The position numbers and the translations under genes are program-made. The notes below the pieces were generated by a model. The model was not told the origin of the DNA. It saw only the letters and a program-made list of their open reading frames with translations, and ran no database searches. Shown here one piece after another: positions 25,379 through 34,586 of a stretch of DNA of 64,000 nucleotides; the stretch's first letter is position 1, and the number at the start of each line of letters is the position of its first letter. Origin of the DNA: Arthrobacter citreus (GTDB taxonomy: Bacteria; Actinomycetota; Actinomycetes; Actinomycetales; Micrococcaceae); assembly GCF_038405225.1 (NCBI RefSeq), contig NZ_CP151657.1, forward strand, positions 2,480,001 through 2,544,000, written 5' to 3'.

Positions 25379-26374
25379 TCAGTTTCCGGAAAGGGAGATG
25401 TCCAGCTCTTCGGTCAGTGAGCGGTATTTTTCGCCCAGGGCCGTCCATTCAGTGACAACTTCCTCGCCCGAAATAACCTTGGGGGTCAGCAGGCTCTTCT
25501 CGTTGAAGTCCACGTACTGCTGCTCTTCAACGGCGGCTTCGATTCCTTCGACCAGCCGTGCCTTGACGTCTTCGGGCAGGCCCTTGGGTGCCGCGACAGC
25601 GCGGTACTGCGCCACGGGAACGTCATAGCCCTCTTCGACGGCGGTGGGAACATCGGGGAGGTAGGTATTGCGCTCCGAGGAGAAGACCACCACCGGAACA
25701 ACCTTTCCGGCGTCGATCTGCGGCTTGGCCTCGCCCAGCTGGATGGTGGCGAGCTGGACCTGGTTGCCGAGCACCGCGGTCAGCGCGGGGTTGCCGGAGT
25801 CGAAGGGAACCTCGGTGCCGGTAATGCCGGCCTGCTTGAACAGCACGCTCTGCGCGAGCTGGGATCCGGTACCCACTCCGGCGGTGCCGTAGGTGAAGTC
25901 AACCGGGCTGTTGATGATGTCATCAAGCGTCTTGACGCCGGCGGCGGGGCTGGCCACCAGCACGTAGTCGTCCTGGGAAAGCCCCATCAGCACATCAAGG
26001 TCAGCGATGTCCACGGCTTCGTTTTCGGACACGGCCAGCGGAGTGATGGTGATCAGTGATGCATTGAGCATGACCAGGTTGTAACCGTCGGCGTTCTTGC
26101 CGCTGACTTCCTGGGTGGCCAGGGCGCCGTTGGCGCCGGGCTTGTTCACCACGGGAACTGCGACGCCGAGGTCTTTGCCCAGGCCGTCGGCAACCGAACG
26201 GGCCACCAGGTCGCTGGATCCGCCGGCCGCCTGGCCCACGGTCAGGGTGACGGGACCGGACGGGAATTCCTTGGAGGAATCTCCGGAGCCGACGTTGCCG
26301 CCGCAGGCGGTCAGGGCCAGAAGCATCGAAGCGGCGGCAGTGCCGATTACGGTGCGCGTGGACAGGCGTTTCAT
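25379..26374 (-). CDS. tctC: TTT transporter substrate-binding lipoprotein (TctC/Bug family)
   Basis: A 331-residue binding protein with a lipoprotein signal (lipobox L-T-A-C, Cys 24) and the Bug-family domain: F-P-S-G-P-V-T-L-T-V-G near 40, a G-G-S-S-D-L-V-A-R-S-V pocket, V-N-K-P-G-A-N-G-A near 85, and Y-G-T-A-G-V-G-T-G-S-Q near 160. These are the conserved substrate-carboxylate-binding turns. It captures an organic acid outside the cell and delivers it to TctAB. It is divergent from a LysR gene, which probably regulates this tctCBA-usp operon. Confidence 0.92.
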   Translation of the reverse strand: MKRLSTRTVIGTAAASMLLALTACGGNVGSGDSSKEFPSGPVTLTVGQAAGGSSDLVARSVADGLGKDLGVAVPVVNKPGANGALATQEVSGKNADGYNLVMLNASLITITPLAVSENEAVDIADLDVLMGLSQDDYVLVASPAAGVKTLDDIINSPVDFTYGTAGVGTGSQLAQSVLFKQAGITGTEVPFDSGNPALTAVLGNQVQLATIQLGEAKPQIDAGKVVPVVVFSSERNTYLPDVPTAVEEGYDVPVAQYRAVAAPKGLPEDVKARLVEGIEAAVEEQQYVDFNEKSLLTPKVISGEEVVTEWTALGEKYRSLTEELDISLSGN

Positions 26375-26514
26375 GGGGTCTCCCAGGTGAGGTAACGAAA
26401 GAATGTTCAGGCCGGGAAAAGAGTAAGCAGTGTGGCCTCGATCACTGAGTCTAAAAAACCACTATGATGCATGTCCAAGCCCAATACAGCATCGAGTAAT
26501 ACCCGGAAGGCATC

Positions 26515-27399
26515 ATGTTCACTTTGGATCAGGCGCGCAGCTTCATAGCAGTGGCTGAGGAGCTGCACTTCGGGCGGGCTGCCCTCCGGCTCAACATGAC
26601 CCAGCCCCCGCTCAGCCGGCAGATCCAAAAACTGGAACGGGAAGTCCGCGTGGACCTGCTGGAGCGGGACAAGCGCAAAGTGGTGCTGACCGCCGGCGGA
26701 CGCGCCTTCCTGGAGGAGGCACGGAAACTCGTGGCGGCAGCCGACCGGGCGCCGAACACCGCCAGGCGGATGGCCGAGGGCAGTGCCGGCATCATTCGAC
26801 TGGGGTTCACCGCTGCCTCCGGATACAGCCTCCTGGGGCCGATCCTGCGAGAGATCGCCGAGGCGCTGCCCGGAGTGGACGTGGAGCTGCAGGAACTCGT
26901 GACGAGTGAACAGGTCCAGGCACTCTCCCACGGCGACTTGGACCTCGGCCTCGCCCGGCCGCCCTTTGACACCGACCGCTTTCAGTCCCACCTGCTGTTT
27001 TCAGAGGATCTGAGGCTCGCCGTCCCGTCCGGACATCCCCTCGATGCCCTGCGGCGGCCGGTCACGGCTGCCGACCTCCGTGACACACCGCTGATCATGC
27101 ACTCCCCCACCAAGGCCAGGTACTTCTATGATCTTGCGGTCCGCCTGATGCCGATCGAGCATCACAATGTCGTTCACACGGTCAGCCAGATTCTGACGAT
27201 GGTCGCACTGGTGGCCGCCGGCCGCGGCGTCGCCATAGTTCCCGAGTCGGCCCGGACCCTCCACCTTGAGGGTGTGTCCTATCTGCAGCTGGAGGGCGTG
27301 GCGTCCGATGCGGTGCAGCTGCACGCCATTTGGAACCGGGAGTCCACCAACCCGGCGCTGGCCCGCGTGCTGGATCTGCTGGGAGTATCCGGCGCCTAG
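26515..27399 (+). CDS. LysR family transcriptional regulator
   Basis: A 294-residue LysR regulator. The winged helix occupies residues 1-60 (F-T-L-D-Q-A-R-S-F-I-A-V-A-E-E-L-H-F-G-R-A-A, Q-P-P-L-S-R-Q-I-Q-K-L-E) and the substrate-binding domain follows from about 90 to 290. The A-A-R-L-N-M-T-Q-P-P-L-S-R pattern resembles aromatic/carboxylate regulators of the CatM/BenM branch. ATG 26515 has GGAAGG upstream. It sits back to back with tctC and ahead of kdgD, so it could activate both the transporter and the catabolic genes. A GATGC...GCATC inverted repeat at 26466-26493 lies in the 140-base divergent region. Confidence 0.9.
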   Translation: MFTLDQARSFIAVAEELHFGRAALRLNMTQPPLSRQIQKLEREVRVDLLERDKRKVVLTAGGRAFLEEARKLVAAADRAPNTARRMAEGSAGIIRLGFTAASGYSLLGPILREIAEALPGVDVELQELVTSEQVQALSHGDLDLGLARPPFDTDRFQSHLLFSEDLRLAVPSGHPLDALRRPVTAADLRDTPLIMHSPTKARYFYDLAVRLMPIEHHNVVHTVSQILTMVALVAAGRGVAIVPESARTLHLEGVSYLQLEGVASDAVQLHAIWNRESTNPALARVLDLLGVSGA

Positions 27400-27547
27400 G
27401 CAGTGATCCGCCGGCAACCTGTGCACTCAATACCTTTTGGGCATCGGTTCATATAAAAGAGGGCTTGGACAGGCATCACAAGGCTTCCTAGGCTGGGGTC
27501 ACTCCCGTATCTGCCACAACGGCACCTCTGCTAAGGAACGATGCACC

Positions 27548-28498
27548 ATGGCGCAGTACACGCCCTCCGAACTAGCCACCACCCTCAAAGACGGTCTTCT
27601 CTCCTTCCCGGTGACACCGTTCGACGCCGACCTTGCGCTGGACGAGGCAAAGTACCGCGAGCATCTGGCGTGGCAGGCCAGCTTCGGCGTTGCCGGCCTG
27701 TTTGCCGCCGGCGGCACCGGGGAAGGCTTCAGCCTGACCCAGCCCGAACTGGAGCGCACCGTTGCCATCGCCGTTGAGGAAGCCGGGTCCATTGTTCCGG
27801 TACTGGCGTCCGTGGGCGGTTCCACGGCCCAGGCGGTGGCCTCGGCCCGCGCCGCTGAGGCCGCCGGAGCAGAGGGCCTGCTGCTGCTGCCGCCGTACCT
27901 GACCGAATGCGACCAGGCCGGACTGGCGGCCCACGTGGACGCCGTCACCAGCGCCGTGGGCATCGGCGTCATCGTTTACAACCGGGCCAACGCCCGCTAC
28001 GCCGCACAGACCGTTGCCGGACTGGCTGAGCGCCACGGAAACTTCATTGGCTTCAAGGACGGGGTGGGCGACATCGAACACCTCACCAAGGTTTACGCGG
28101 CCAACGGTGACCGGCTCTTCTACCTCGGCGGCCTGCCCACGGCCGAGACCTTCGCACTGCCGCTGCTGCAGCTGGGCATGAGCACCTACTCCTCCGCGAT
28201 GTACAACTTCGTTCCCGAATTCGCCCTCGAGTTCTACCGCGACGTCCGTAACCAGGACCGGGACGCCGTCACGGAAAAACTGAACCGCTTTGTCCTGCCC
28301 TACATTGATATCCGTGACCGGATCAAGGGCTACGGAGTGTCCATTGTTAAGGGCGGGCTGAAAGCCGTGGGCCGTGACGTTGGCTCAGTGCGCCCGCCGC
28401 TGCAGGACCTCTCGGAGCAGGACCTCGCCGACCTGGCGGACCTCATCTCCCGGGCCGGCGTCAGCCCCAACGTATCCGCTGCCGCTGCCCGCGCCTGA
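27548..28498 (+). CDS. kdgD: 5-dehydro-4-deoxyglucarate dehydratase
   Basis: A 316-residue member of the N-acetylneuraminate lyase/DHDPS superfamily. It shows A-G-G-T-G-E-G-F-S-L, the superfamily's G-x-x-G-E loop, near residue 57, the active-site Tyr in V-I-V-Y-N-R at 144 and the Schiff-base Lys in F-I-G-F-K-D-G at 170. KdgD converts 5-dehydro-4-deoxy-D-glucarate to 2,5-dioxopentanoate, losing CO2 and water. Start at ATG 27548 gives the family length. It is followed 25 bases later by the semialdehyde dehydrogenase and then glucarate dehydratase, exactly the pathway order needed. Confidence 0.92.
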   Translation: MAQYTPSELATTLKDGLLSFPVTPFDADLALDEAKYREHLAWQASFGVAGLFAAGGTGEGFSLTQPELERTVAIAVEEAGSIVPVLASVGGSTAQAVASARAAEAAGAEGLLLLPPYLTECDQAGLAAHVDAVTSAVGIGVIVYNRANARYAAQTVAGLAERHGNFIGFKDGVGDIEHLTKVYAANGDRLFYLGGLPTAETFALPLLQLGMSTYSSAMYNFVPEFALEFYRDVRNQDRDAVTEKLNRFVLPYIDIRDRIKGYGVSIVKGGLKAVGRDVGSVRPPLQDLSEQDLADLADLISRAGVSPNVSAAAARA

Positions 28499-28523
28499 CC
28501 AGAACTAACGACAAGGAGCATCC

Positions 28524-30128
28524 ATGCCTGCTGACCAGATCCTCACCGGCCATTCCATCATCGCCGGGAAGACCGTAACCGGCCGCGGCGGCGCCGCCTC
28601 CGGCGTCAACCCCGCCACGGGCGGGAAGCTCGAGCCGGAATACTCCCTCCTCGACACCGAACAGCTTGCCGCCGCCACTGCGGCGGCGGAGGAAGCCTAC
28701 GCATCCTTCAGCACCCTGGACCCGGAAACGCACGCCGCATTCCTGGAGCGCATTGCCGACAACATCGAAGCTGCCGGTCCCGCGCTGATTGAGCGCGCGA
28801 TGGCGGAAACCGGACTCCCCGAGGCCCGGATCACCGGAGAACGCGCCCGCACCACCGGCCAGCTGCGGCTTTTCGCCGCCGTTGTCCGGCAGGGGGATTT
28901 CCGCGGCGTCCGGGTGGACCCGGCAATGCCCGAGCGCACCCCCATGCCCCGGGCCGACATCCGCCAGCGCAGGATCCCGCTGGGTCCGGTGGCTGTCTTC
29001 GGCGCGAGCAACTTCCCGCTGGCCTTCTCCACTGCGGGCGGAGACACCGCATCCGCGCTGGCCGCCGGCTGCCCGGTCATAGTCAAGGCCCACAACGCAC
29101 ACCCCGGCACCGGCGAGATCACCGGCCGGGCGATCTCCGACGCCGTCAGCTCCCTGGGCCTTCATCCGGGCGTCTTCTCCCTGGTCTACGGCCCCGGCGC
29201 CGTGATTGGCCAGGCGCTGGCAACCGATCCGGCCATCAAGGCCGTGGGCTTCACCGGCTCCAGGTCCGGCGGCATGGCCCTGGTCAACGCTGCGGCCAAC
29301 CGCCCCGAGCCCATTCCCGTGTACGCGGAAATGAGTTCGATCAACCCCATCTTTGTCCTCGAGGGCGCGCTGGCCGACGACGCCGAGGCCCTGGGCAGTG
29401 CCTACGTCACCTCAGTGACCGGCTCCTCCGGGCAGCTGTGCACGGCTCCCGGCCTGCTCTTTGCCCCCACCGGTGAAGCGGGAGACTGCTTTGTCTCCGC
29501 CGTCGCGCAGGCAGTAAAAGCTGCCTCCGGCCAGACCATGCTGACCCAGGGCATTGCCTCGTCCTGGCAGGACGGCGTCACCGCCCTGGCCGGCCAGCCC
29601 GGCGTCGAACTGCTGGCAGCCGGCAGTGAGGGAGACACCCTCAACGCCCCGGCGCCGTCCATCTACTCCACGGATGCGGCTACCTTCCTGTCCAATGATG
29701 CGCTGCAGGCGGAGATCTTCGGTGCTGCGTCGCTGGTCATCCGCTACTCGTCAGTTGACGAACTGGCCGACGCCGTCCAGGCGCTGGAGGGCCAGCTCAC
29801 GGCCACCCTGCACCTGGCCGAGCCGGACTACCCGGCCGCCCGCACCCTGCTGCCGCTCCTCGAGCGCCGCGCCGGACGCATCCTCGTGAACGGCTGGCCC
29901 ACAGGGGTGGAAGTTGGCCACGCCATGGTGCACGGCGGGCCTTTCCCCGCCACGTCCGACAGCCGCACCACCTCCGTGGGCACCCTGGCCATCGACCGGT
30001 TCCTCCGCCCGGTTGCGTACCAGAACATCCCGGACGCACTCCTGCCCGCTCCCCTGCAGCAGGAAAACCCGTGGAAGCTTAACCGGCTGCTGGACGGCAG
30101 CATGGAGTCCGCCGGAGGCAACGCATGA
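28524..30128 (+). CDS. 2,5-dioxopentanoate (alpha-ketoglutaric semialdehyde) dehydrogenase
   Basis: A 534-residue aldehyde dehydrogenase, NAD(P)-dependent, long type. The Rossmann region has [11 protein letters not shown] near residue 160 and F-T-G-S-R-S-G-G near 245; the general-base Glu lies in Y-A-E-M-S-S-I-N-P near 271 and the nucleophilic Cys in S-G-Q-L-C-T-A-P-G at 306. This variant of the active site is typical of the KGSADH group that oxidises 2,5-dioxopentanoate to 2-oxoglutarate. It begins at ATG 28524 with AAGGAG upstream and ends in ATGA overlapping the glucarate dehydratase start, so the three enzymes form one operon. Confidence 0.9.
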   Translation: MPADQILTGHSIIAGKTVTGRGGAASGVNPATGGKLEPEYSLLDTEQLAAATAAAEEAYASFSTLDPETHAAFLERIADNIEAAGPALIERAMAETGLPEARITGERARTTGQLRLFAAVVRQGDFRGVRVDPAMPERTPMPRADIRQRRIPLGPVAVFGASNFPLAFSTAGGDTASALAAGCPVIVKAHNAHPGTGEITGRAISDAVSSLGLHPGVFSLVYGPGAVIGQALATDPAIKAVGFTGSRSGGMALVNAAANRPEPIPVYAEMSSINPIFVLEGALADDAEALGSAYVTSVTGSSGQLCTAPGLLFAPTGEAGDCFVSAVAQAVKAASGQTMLTQGIASSWQDGVTALAGQPGVELLAAGSEGDTLNAPAPSIYSTDAATFLSNDALQAEIFGAASLVIRYSSVDELADAVQALEGQLTATLHLAEPDYPAARTLLPLLERRAGRILVNGWPTGVEVGHAMVHGGPFPATSDSRTTSVGTLAIDRFLRPVAYQNIPDALLPAPLQQENPWKLNRLLDGSMESAGGNA

Positions 30129-31453
30129 CCACACAGCCGTCCATCACCGCGGTGGAAGTGGTTCCGGTAGCCGGACATGACTCCATGCTGTTGAACCTCT
30201 CCGGTGCCCACGGCCCCTTTTTCACCCGCAACATTGTCATCGTGACAGATTCCGACGGCCGGACCGGGCTGGGAGAGGTGCCCGGCGGAGAGAGCATCCG
30301 CCGGACCATCGAAGAAGCCGGCGCCCTGATCACGGGCCGGCCGGTGGCCCGTTTCCGCAGCCTGCTCCGGGAAATCGCGGTGAGGTTCTCCGACCGCGAC
30401 GCCGGCGGGCGGGGTTTACAGACCTTCGACCTGCGCACCACGGTCCACGCGGTAACCGGAATTGAATCAGCGCTGCTGGACCTGCACGGCCAGTTCCTGG
30501 GCGTCCCCGTTGCCGAGCTCCTGGGTGACGGCCAGCAGCGCAGCGCGGTGCCCATGCTGGGGTACCTCTTTTTCATCGGCAATCCGGATGCCACCGATCT
30601 TCAGTACCTGCGGGAACCGGAGGGCACCGACAACTGGGAACGGCTGCGGCGCGAGGAGGCCATGACGCCCAAGGCGGTGGTGGCACTGGCTGAGGCCGCC
30701 GCCGAGAAGTACGGCTTCGCCGACTTCAAGCTCAAGGGCGGCGTGCTCGACGGCGATGCCGAGGTGGACGCGGTCATCGCACTCAAGGAGCGTTTCCCGG
30801 CAGCCCGGATCACGCTGGATCCCAACGGCGGCTGGCCCCTCGAGGACGCCATCCGCCTGGGCCGGCGAATGGAGGGCGTTGTTGCCTACGCCGAGGATCC
30901 CTGCGGGGCCGAGGGCCGCTACTCCGGCCGGGAGGTCATGGCGGAGTTCCGCCGGGCCACCGGCCTGCGCACCGCCACCAACATGATCGCCACCGACTGG
31001 CGGGAAATGTCCCATGCGGTGCGCACCAACGCCGTCGACATTCCGCTGGCCGATCCGCACTTCTGGACCATGGCCGGCTCCGTCCGGGTGGCCCAGCTGT
31101 GCTCAGAGTTTGGCCTGACCTGGGGATCACACTCGAACAACCACTTCGACATTTCACTGGCGATGTTCACGCAGGTGGGCGCCGCGGCTCCCGGGGAGAT
31201 CACCGCCCTGGACACGCATTGGATCTGGCAGGACGGCCAGGGACTGACCCAGGAACCGCTGGAAATCCGGGGCGGCGAAATCCAGGTGCCGTCCGCGCCG
31301 GGGCTGGGTGTTCAGCTGAACCGCGGCAGGCTGGCCGAAGCCCATGAGCTCTATCTCGAGCATGGACTGGGCAGCCGGGATGATGCCGCCGCCATGCAGT
31401 ACCTGGTGCCGGACTGGTCTTTCGACCCGAAGCGTCCGTGCCTGGTCCGCTGA
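30125..31453 (+). CDS. gudD: glucarate dehydratase
   Basis: A 442-residue enolase-superfamily enzyme closely resembling E. coli GudD. Active-site features are visible: K-L-K-G-G with Lys 202/204, metal ligands in T-L-D-P-N-G-G and A-E-D-P-C-G, A-T-N-M and the catalytic His in S-N-N-H-F-D-I-S near 340. It dehydrates D-glucarate (or L-idarate) to 5-dehydro-4-deoxyglucarate, the KdgD substrate. Its start overlaps the preceding stop by four bases. It and the galactarate dehydratase 9 kb upstream give two entrances to the same intermediate. Confidence 0.93.
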   Translation: MTTQPSITAVEVVPVAGHDSMLLNLSGAHGPFFTRNIVIVTDSDGRTGLGEVPGGESIRRTIEEAGALITGRPVARFRSLLREIAVRFSDRDAGGRGLQTFDLRTTVHAVTGIESALLDLHGQFLGVPVAELLGDGQQRSAVPMLGYLFFIGNPDATDLQYLREPEGTDNWERLRREEAMTPKAVVALAEAAAEKYGFADFKLKGGVLDGDAEVDAVIALKERFPAARITLDPNGGWPLEDAIRLGRRMEGVVAYAEDPCGAEGRYSGREVMAEFRRATGLRTATNMIATDWREMSHAVRTNAVDIPLADPHFWTMAGSVRVAQLCSEFGLTWGSHSNNHFDISLAMFTQVGAAAPGEITALDTHWIWQDGQGLTQEPLEIRGGEIQVPSAPGLGVQLNRGRLAEAHELYLEHGLGSRDDAAAMQYLVPDWSFDPKRPCLVR

Positions 31454-31483
31454 CCGGTTAGCCGGATGCCTCCAGGCAGCTAG

Positions 31484-31522
31484 GGAACGGCCGCCGGCGG
31501 ACACTCCGCCGGCGGCCGTTCC
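31484..31522. terminator. perfect hairpin after gudD
   Basis: Arms 31484-31501 and 31505-31522 form a perfect 18-bp GC-rich stem with a 3-base loop. It ends the kdgD-KGSADH-gudD operon 30 bases after gudD and 42 bases before the AEC transporter start. No T tract follows, so some read-through is possible. Confidence 0.72.
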
Positions 31523-31564
31523 ATCCCGACAATCCGAAGACCCTCGGAAATTGGAGTTTCCCCA

Positions 31565-32542
31565 GTGCTGGGCGTTATTGAAGGCTTTGCCGTTGTCCTG
31601 ATCATCGCGGCAGTCGGCTACGCCTTTGCGGCCATCCGCCGGGACCGGGGGCCCGATCCCAAAGCAGCCCTGACCTCGGTCATTTACTACGTCACCAACC
31701 CGGCACTGATGTTCATTCTCCTGGCGGAAGCGCCGGTGGAAGAAGTGCTGCGGACCTTTGCTCCGGCCGCACTGCTCATTGCGGTGGCCTCCGGAGCGGT
31801 CTATGCGGGCTTATCCTTTCTCTTTTTCCGGCGCAGCGCCGCAGACACCGCAGTGGGTGCCATGAGCGCGTCCTATGCCAACGCCGGCAACATCGGCCTG
31901 CCCATCGCGCTGTACGCGGTGGGCAGCTCCACGCCCGTGGTCTCGGTGCTGATGGCCCAACTGCTGGTCCTGGCCCCGGCCTATCTTGCGGTCTTCAGCT
32001 TTACCCAGCGGCGGCGGGCGGCATCGGGTCCGGGGGCGCTGGCCGCCGGCAACCGGGCCCGGGTCCGCCCGCTGGCGGTGCTGGCCGCCGTCGTGCGCCC
32101 CTTTGCCAATCCCGTCACGCTGGCCACCCTGGCCGGCCTGGCTCTCGCCCTCACCGGACTCCGTCTGCCGGCAGTGCTGTGGGAACCGGTGTCACTGCTG
32201 GGCCATGCCTCGGTTCCGCTGCTCCTGCTCACGTTCGGCATGAGCCTGTACGGACAGAACCTGCTGGGGACGGCAGCGGTCCGAACCGATGTCCTGGTAT
32301 CCACCGCAGTGAAGCTGCTCGCCGCTCCCCTGCTGGGTTACGCGGTGGGACGCTGGATTTTTGGTTTGGACGGCGTGGACCTGTTCGGTGTGGTGGTCAT
32401 GAGCGCGCTTCCCACGGCACAGAACGTGTACCTCTTTTCCCATCAGTTCGGGATGAAATCGGTGATCGCCCGCGACGTCGTTTTCCTGACGTCGATCCTG
32501 TCCTTTCCCGTCATCCTGCTTGCCGCTGTCCTGCTCGCGTAA
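31565..32542 (+). CDS. AEC family transporter
   Basis: A 325-residue membrane protein of the auxin efflux carrier family, about ten helices in two halves. Visible family marks are the T-N-P-A-L-M-F motif near residue 48 (typically a conserved N-P), A-S-Y-A-N-A-G-N-I-G-L-P near 105 and the C-terminal A-L-P-T-A-Q-N-V-Y-L-F near 283. Bacterial members carry dicarboxylates such as malate or malonate. Location after gudD suggests movement of an aldarate or dicarboxylate, but a strong hairpin separates them. It starts at GTG 31565. Its last 32 bases overlap the end of the convergent gene below. Confidence 0.85.
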   Translation: MLGVIEGFAVVLIIAAVGYAFAAIRRDRGPDPKAALTSVIYYVTNPALMFILLAEAPVEEVLRTFAPAALLIAVASGAVYAGLSFLFFRRSAADTAVGAMSASYANAGNIGLPIALYAVGSSTPVVSVLMAQLLVLAPAYLAVFSFTQRRRAASGPGALAAGNRARVRPLAVLAAVVRPFANPVTLATLAGLALALTGLRLPAVLWEPVSLLGHASVPLLLLTFGMSLYGQNLLGTAAVRTDVLVSTAVKLLAAPLLGYAVGRWIFGLDGVDLFGVVVMSALPTAQNVYLFSHQFGMKSVIARDVVFLTSILSFPVILLAAVLLA

Positions 32543-33140
32543 GGCGGGAATGCGGGGCAACCCTCCCGAGCCTTCCATGGCTCGAGCCGGACGGGTTCCG
32601 GACGGGAGCTCCACCGGCGCGCCACGCCTTGGCATCCTCCCGCCGCCCTCCGCTCCGGGCAGGTGCCTGCGCCGCGAGCGTTTCCTTTCGCGTCGCGGCG
32701 CGCTGTCCCGGCGCCAGATACTGCACGTGGCGGCCGCTGCTCAGGCGGCGGGCACTTTGATTGAGGACCGGGCGCAGCTCCCGCAGGCGCGCCTCGAAGT
32801 TCCGGCCGTTGCCCTCGGTTTCCCGAAGATAGGCATCACAGGCCCGGTGCATTTCCAGCAGGGCCGACACCTGAGAGGCCGAACCCGGCCGAAGCTCACT
32901 GAGCGTTTCACGCACCTGCTGCCGAATATCCGCCACTGTGGACCGGCACCGCGCTGCATCAAGGTCCGCAGACACGGCCCCCGGACCGTCTTCCGCCAAG
33001 GCACGTTTCAAGTGCACCTGGGTGATCAGGGCCTGCAGCGCCCGCTTCTCGCGTGCCCTCTGCAGCCACCGCACCACTAGGCCAGCCGCCAGCACACCGA
33101 AGACTGTGCCGGCCAGGCCCCCCGCCAGAAAAAGCATCAT
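32511..33140 (-). CDS. hypothetical membrane-anchored protein
   Basis: A 209-residue frame from ATG 33140 (GAAGGGG upstream). The first 20 residues form one hydrophobic helix (M-L-F-L-A-G-G-L-A-G-T-V-F-G), followed by a charged helical part to about residue 130 with probable coiled coil, and a low-complexity Arg/Ala/Ser tail. I recognise no family. The layout resembles small bitopic proteins with a cytoplasmic helical bundle. The tail overlaps the AEC gene by 32 bases in opposite orientation, so the true C-terminus could be shorter or frameshifted. The 5' part has the better coding character. Confidence 0.5.
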   Translation of the reverse strand: MMLFLAGGLAGTVFGVLAAGLVVRWLQRAREKRALQALITQVHLKRALAEDGPGAVSADLDAARCRSTVADIRQQVRETLSELRPGSASQVSALLEMHRACDAYLRETEGNGRNFEARLRELRPVLNQSARRLSSGRHVQYLAPGQRAATRKETLAAQAPARSGGRREDAKAWRAGGAPVRNPSGSSHGRLGRVAPHSRLTRAGQRQAG

Positions 33141-33465
33141 AGTAAAACCCCTTCCCCCATGAGTCCCCCATCCGTTCCCGACGCTGTCCCGCGCCGGGCG
33201 GCGGCCCACTGCCCGCCGCGAAAAGGAAGACTACGAACCTGCCGGCGGAAGCACCAGAGAAATCCGCCGGCTCGGGGAAAGTACCTGTTTCAGGCACGCG
33301 GCCCGGTCACGGGTGTGTTCCAGTGCCCCGGGACACAGCGGCGAAGAGAGTTCCGTGCCCCGGGACACCAGCGGCCATGAGATTCCTCGCAGTCCCGGCC
33401 CCGGATCCGCTCCAGGGCGGCAAACCCGGCGGAAGCCGCTCAGTTGCGGGTCCTAGCTTGGAAAT
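33141..33465. other. non-coding gap with paired GTGCCCCGGGACAC palindromes
   Basis: I see no convincing gene here. The gap separates two divergent genes. It contains GTGCCCCGGGACAC at 33323-33336 and again at 33355-33368, each followed by a GCGGC stretch, 32 bp apart. Each is a near-palindrome. They lie 98-143 bases before the second esterase gene and may be operators, but no known regulator is suggested by the sequence. Confidence 0.4.
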
Positions 33466-34560
33466 ATGAAGCTCTCTTCGCTTACTGCGGCGGGGCTCCT
33501 CACCGGGGTGGCCGCCGCCGGAATCGCAGCCGCCGCCGCCCTGCGGCATCACCCACTGCCATCCGCTCTGCTCATCCGAGGAGTTTTCGCCGGGGCGGGC
33601 AAGGTCCCGGTGAAGGAGGTCCTCCCCCATATCCCCCGGTTCACGGTCACCCGGCACCGCGGCCTGCCGTACCTGGGGTCCGACAACAAGCCGTCCCTGG
33701 ATTTGTTCCTGCCCAACGACCCCTCCCGGAGACCCCTGCCAGTGGTGATGTGGATCCACGGCGGGGCCTGGATCTCCGGGTCCAAAGAGGATGTTGCCCC
33801 CTACTTAAAGGTCCTGGCCGGATACGGGTATGCCGTCATTGGGGTCGGCTACTCGGTTTCACCTGCGGCTGTGTACCCGGCCGCCGTGAAGGAGCTGAAC
33901 TCCGCCCTGGGCTTTGTCCGTGAGAATGCGGACCGCTACGGTCTGGACCCTAACCGGATTGTCCTGGCCGGCGACTCCGCCGGCGCCCAGCTGGCAGCGC
34001 AGCTGGCCCTGGCGATAACCCAGCCGGAGTACGCCCGCGATACCGGGGTTGTCCCCGCCGCAGCTCCCGAACAGCTGTGCGGCATTGTGCTGAACTGCGG
34101 CGTTTTTGACCTTGCCTCCGTGGCCCGTCTGCCGGGCCCGATGGGCTGGGGTCTACGGAAGGCGCTGTGGTCCTACACCGGTTCCAAGGACTGGGCCGCC
34201 ACTGCAGCCGCCGCCCATATGTCCATCCTGGAACATGTGGACCACCGTTTTCCGCCCACCTACATCTCCAGTGGAAACGGCGATGACCTGACCCGCACGC
34301 AGTCACTGCCCCTGGCGGACCGGCTTTCGGAACTGGGCGTACCCCTGGTCCGCCGGTTCTGGCCGCAGGACTACAAGCCGGCGCTGGGTCACGAATACCA
34401 GTTCCAGCTGCACCGCCCGGAGGCCATGGAGTCCCTGCACGAGACCGCCGCCTTCCTCGAGGAGGTGACGGGTGTGTCAGCGCTGCCGCGGAACCCGCTC
34501 GAGGAGCGTGCACCGCTTCGGGATTTCGACGCCAGCCCGGACGTCCGCCTCAGCGCCTAA
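33466..34560 (+). CDS. alpha/beta hydrolase (esterase), second copy
   Basis: A 364-residue paralogue of the esterase at 18254. It has a full H-G-G oxyanion motif in W-I-H-G-G-A-W near residue 99, the nucleophile elbow G-D-S-A-G-A-Q near 170, acid in S-G-N-G-D-D-L near 271 and His in L-G-H-E-Y-Q-F near 305. The N-terminus (5-30) is hydrophobic and Ala-rich, possibly a membrane anchor or uncleaved signal. It is convergent with lutC and lies in the lactate island, as the first copy lies beside lctP. The substrate is unknown. Confidence 0.86.
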   Translation: MKLSSLTAAGLLTGVAAAGIAAAAALRHHPLPSALLIRGVFAGAGKVPVKEVLPHIPRFTVTRHRGLPYLGSDNKPSLDLFLPNDPSRRPLPVVMWIHGGAWISGSKEDVAPYLKVLAGYGYAVIGVGYSVSPAAVYPAAVKELNSALGFVRENADRYGLDPNRIVLAGDSAGAQLAAQLALAITQPEYARDTGVVPAAAPEQLCGIVLNCGVFDLASVARLPGPMGWGLRKALWSYTGSKDWAATAAAAHMSILEHVDHRFPPTYISSGNGDDLTRTQSLPLADRLSELGVPLVRRFWPQDYKPALGHEYQFQLHRPEAMESLHETAAFLEEVTGVSALPRNPLEERAPLRDFDASPDVRLSA

Positions 34561-34586
34561 TCGACCCTGCCGCTGGAAGAGCCGCT

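Noticed and set aside
26466-26493. GATGC...GCATC inverted repeat as the LysR operator
   Set aside because: Only 5-bp arms with an 18-base spacer; it does not fit T-N11-A well enough to list as a site. Mentioned only in the LysR entry.
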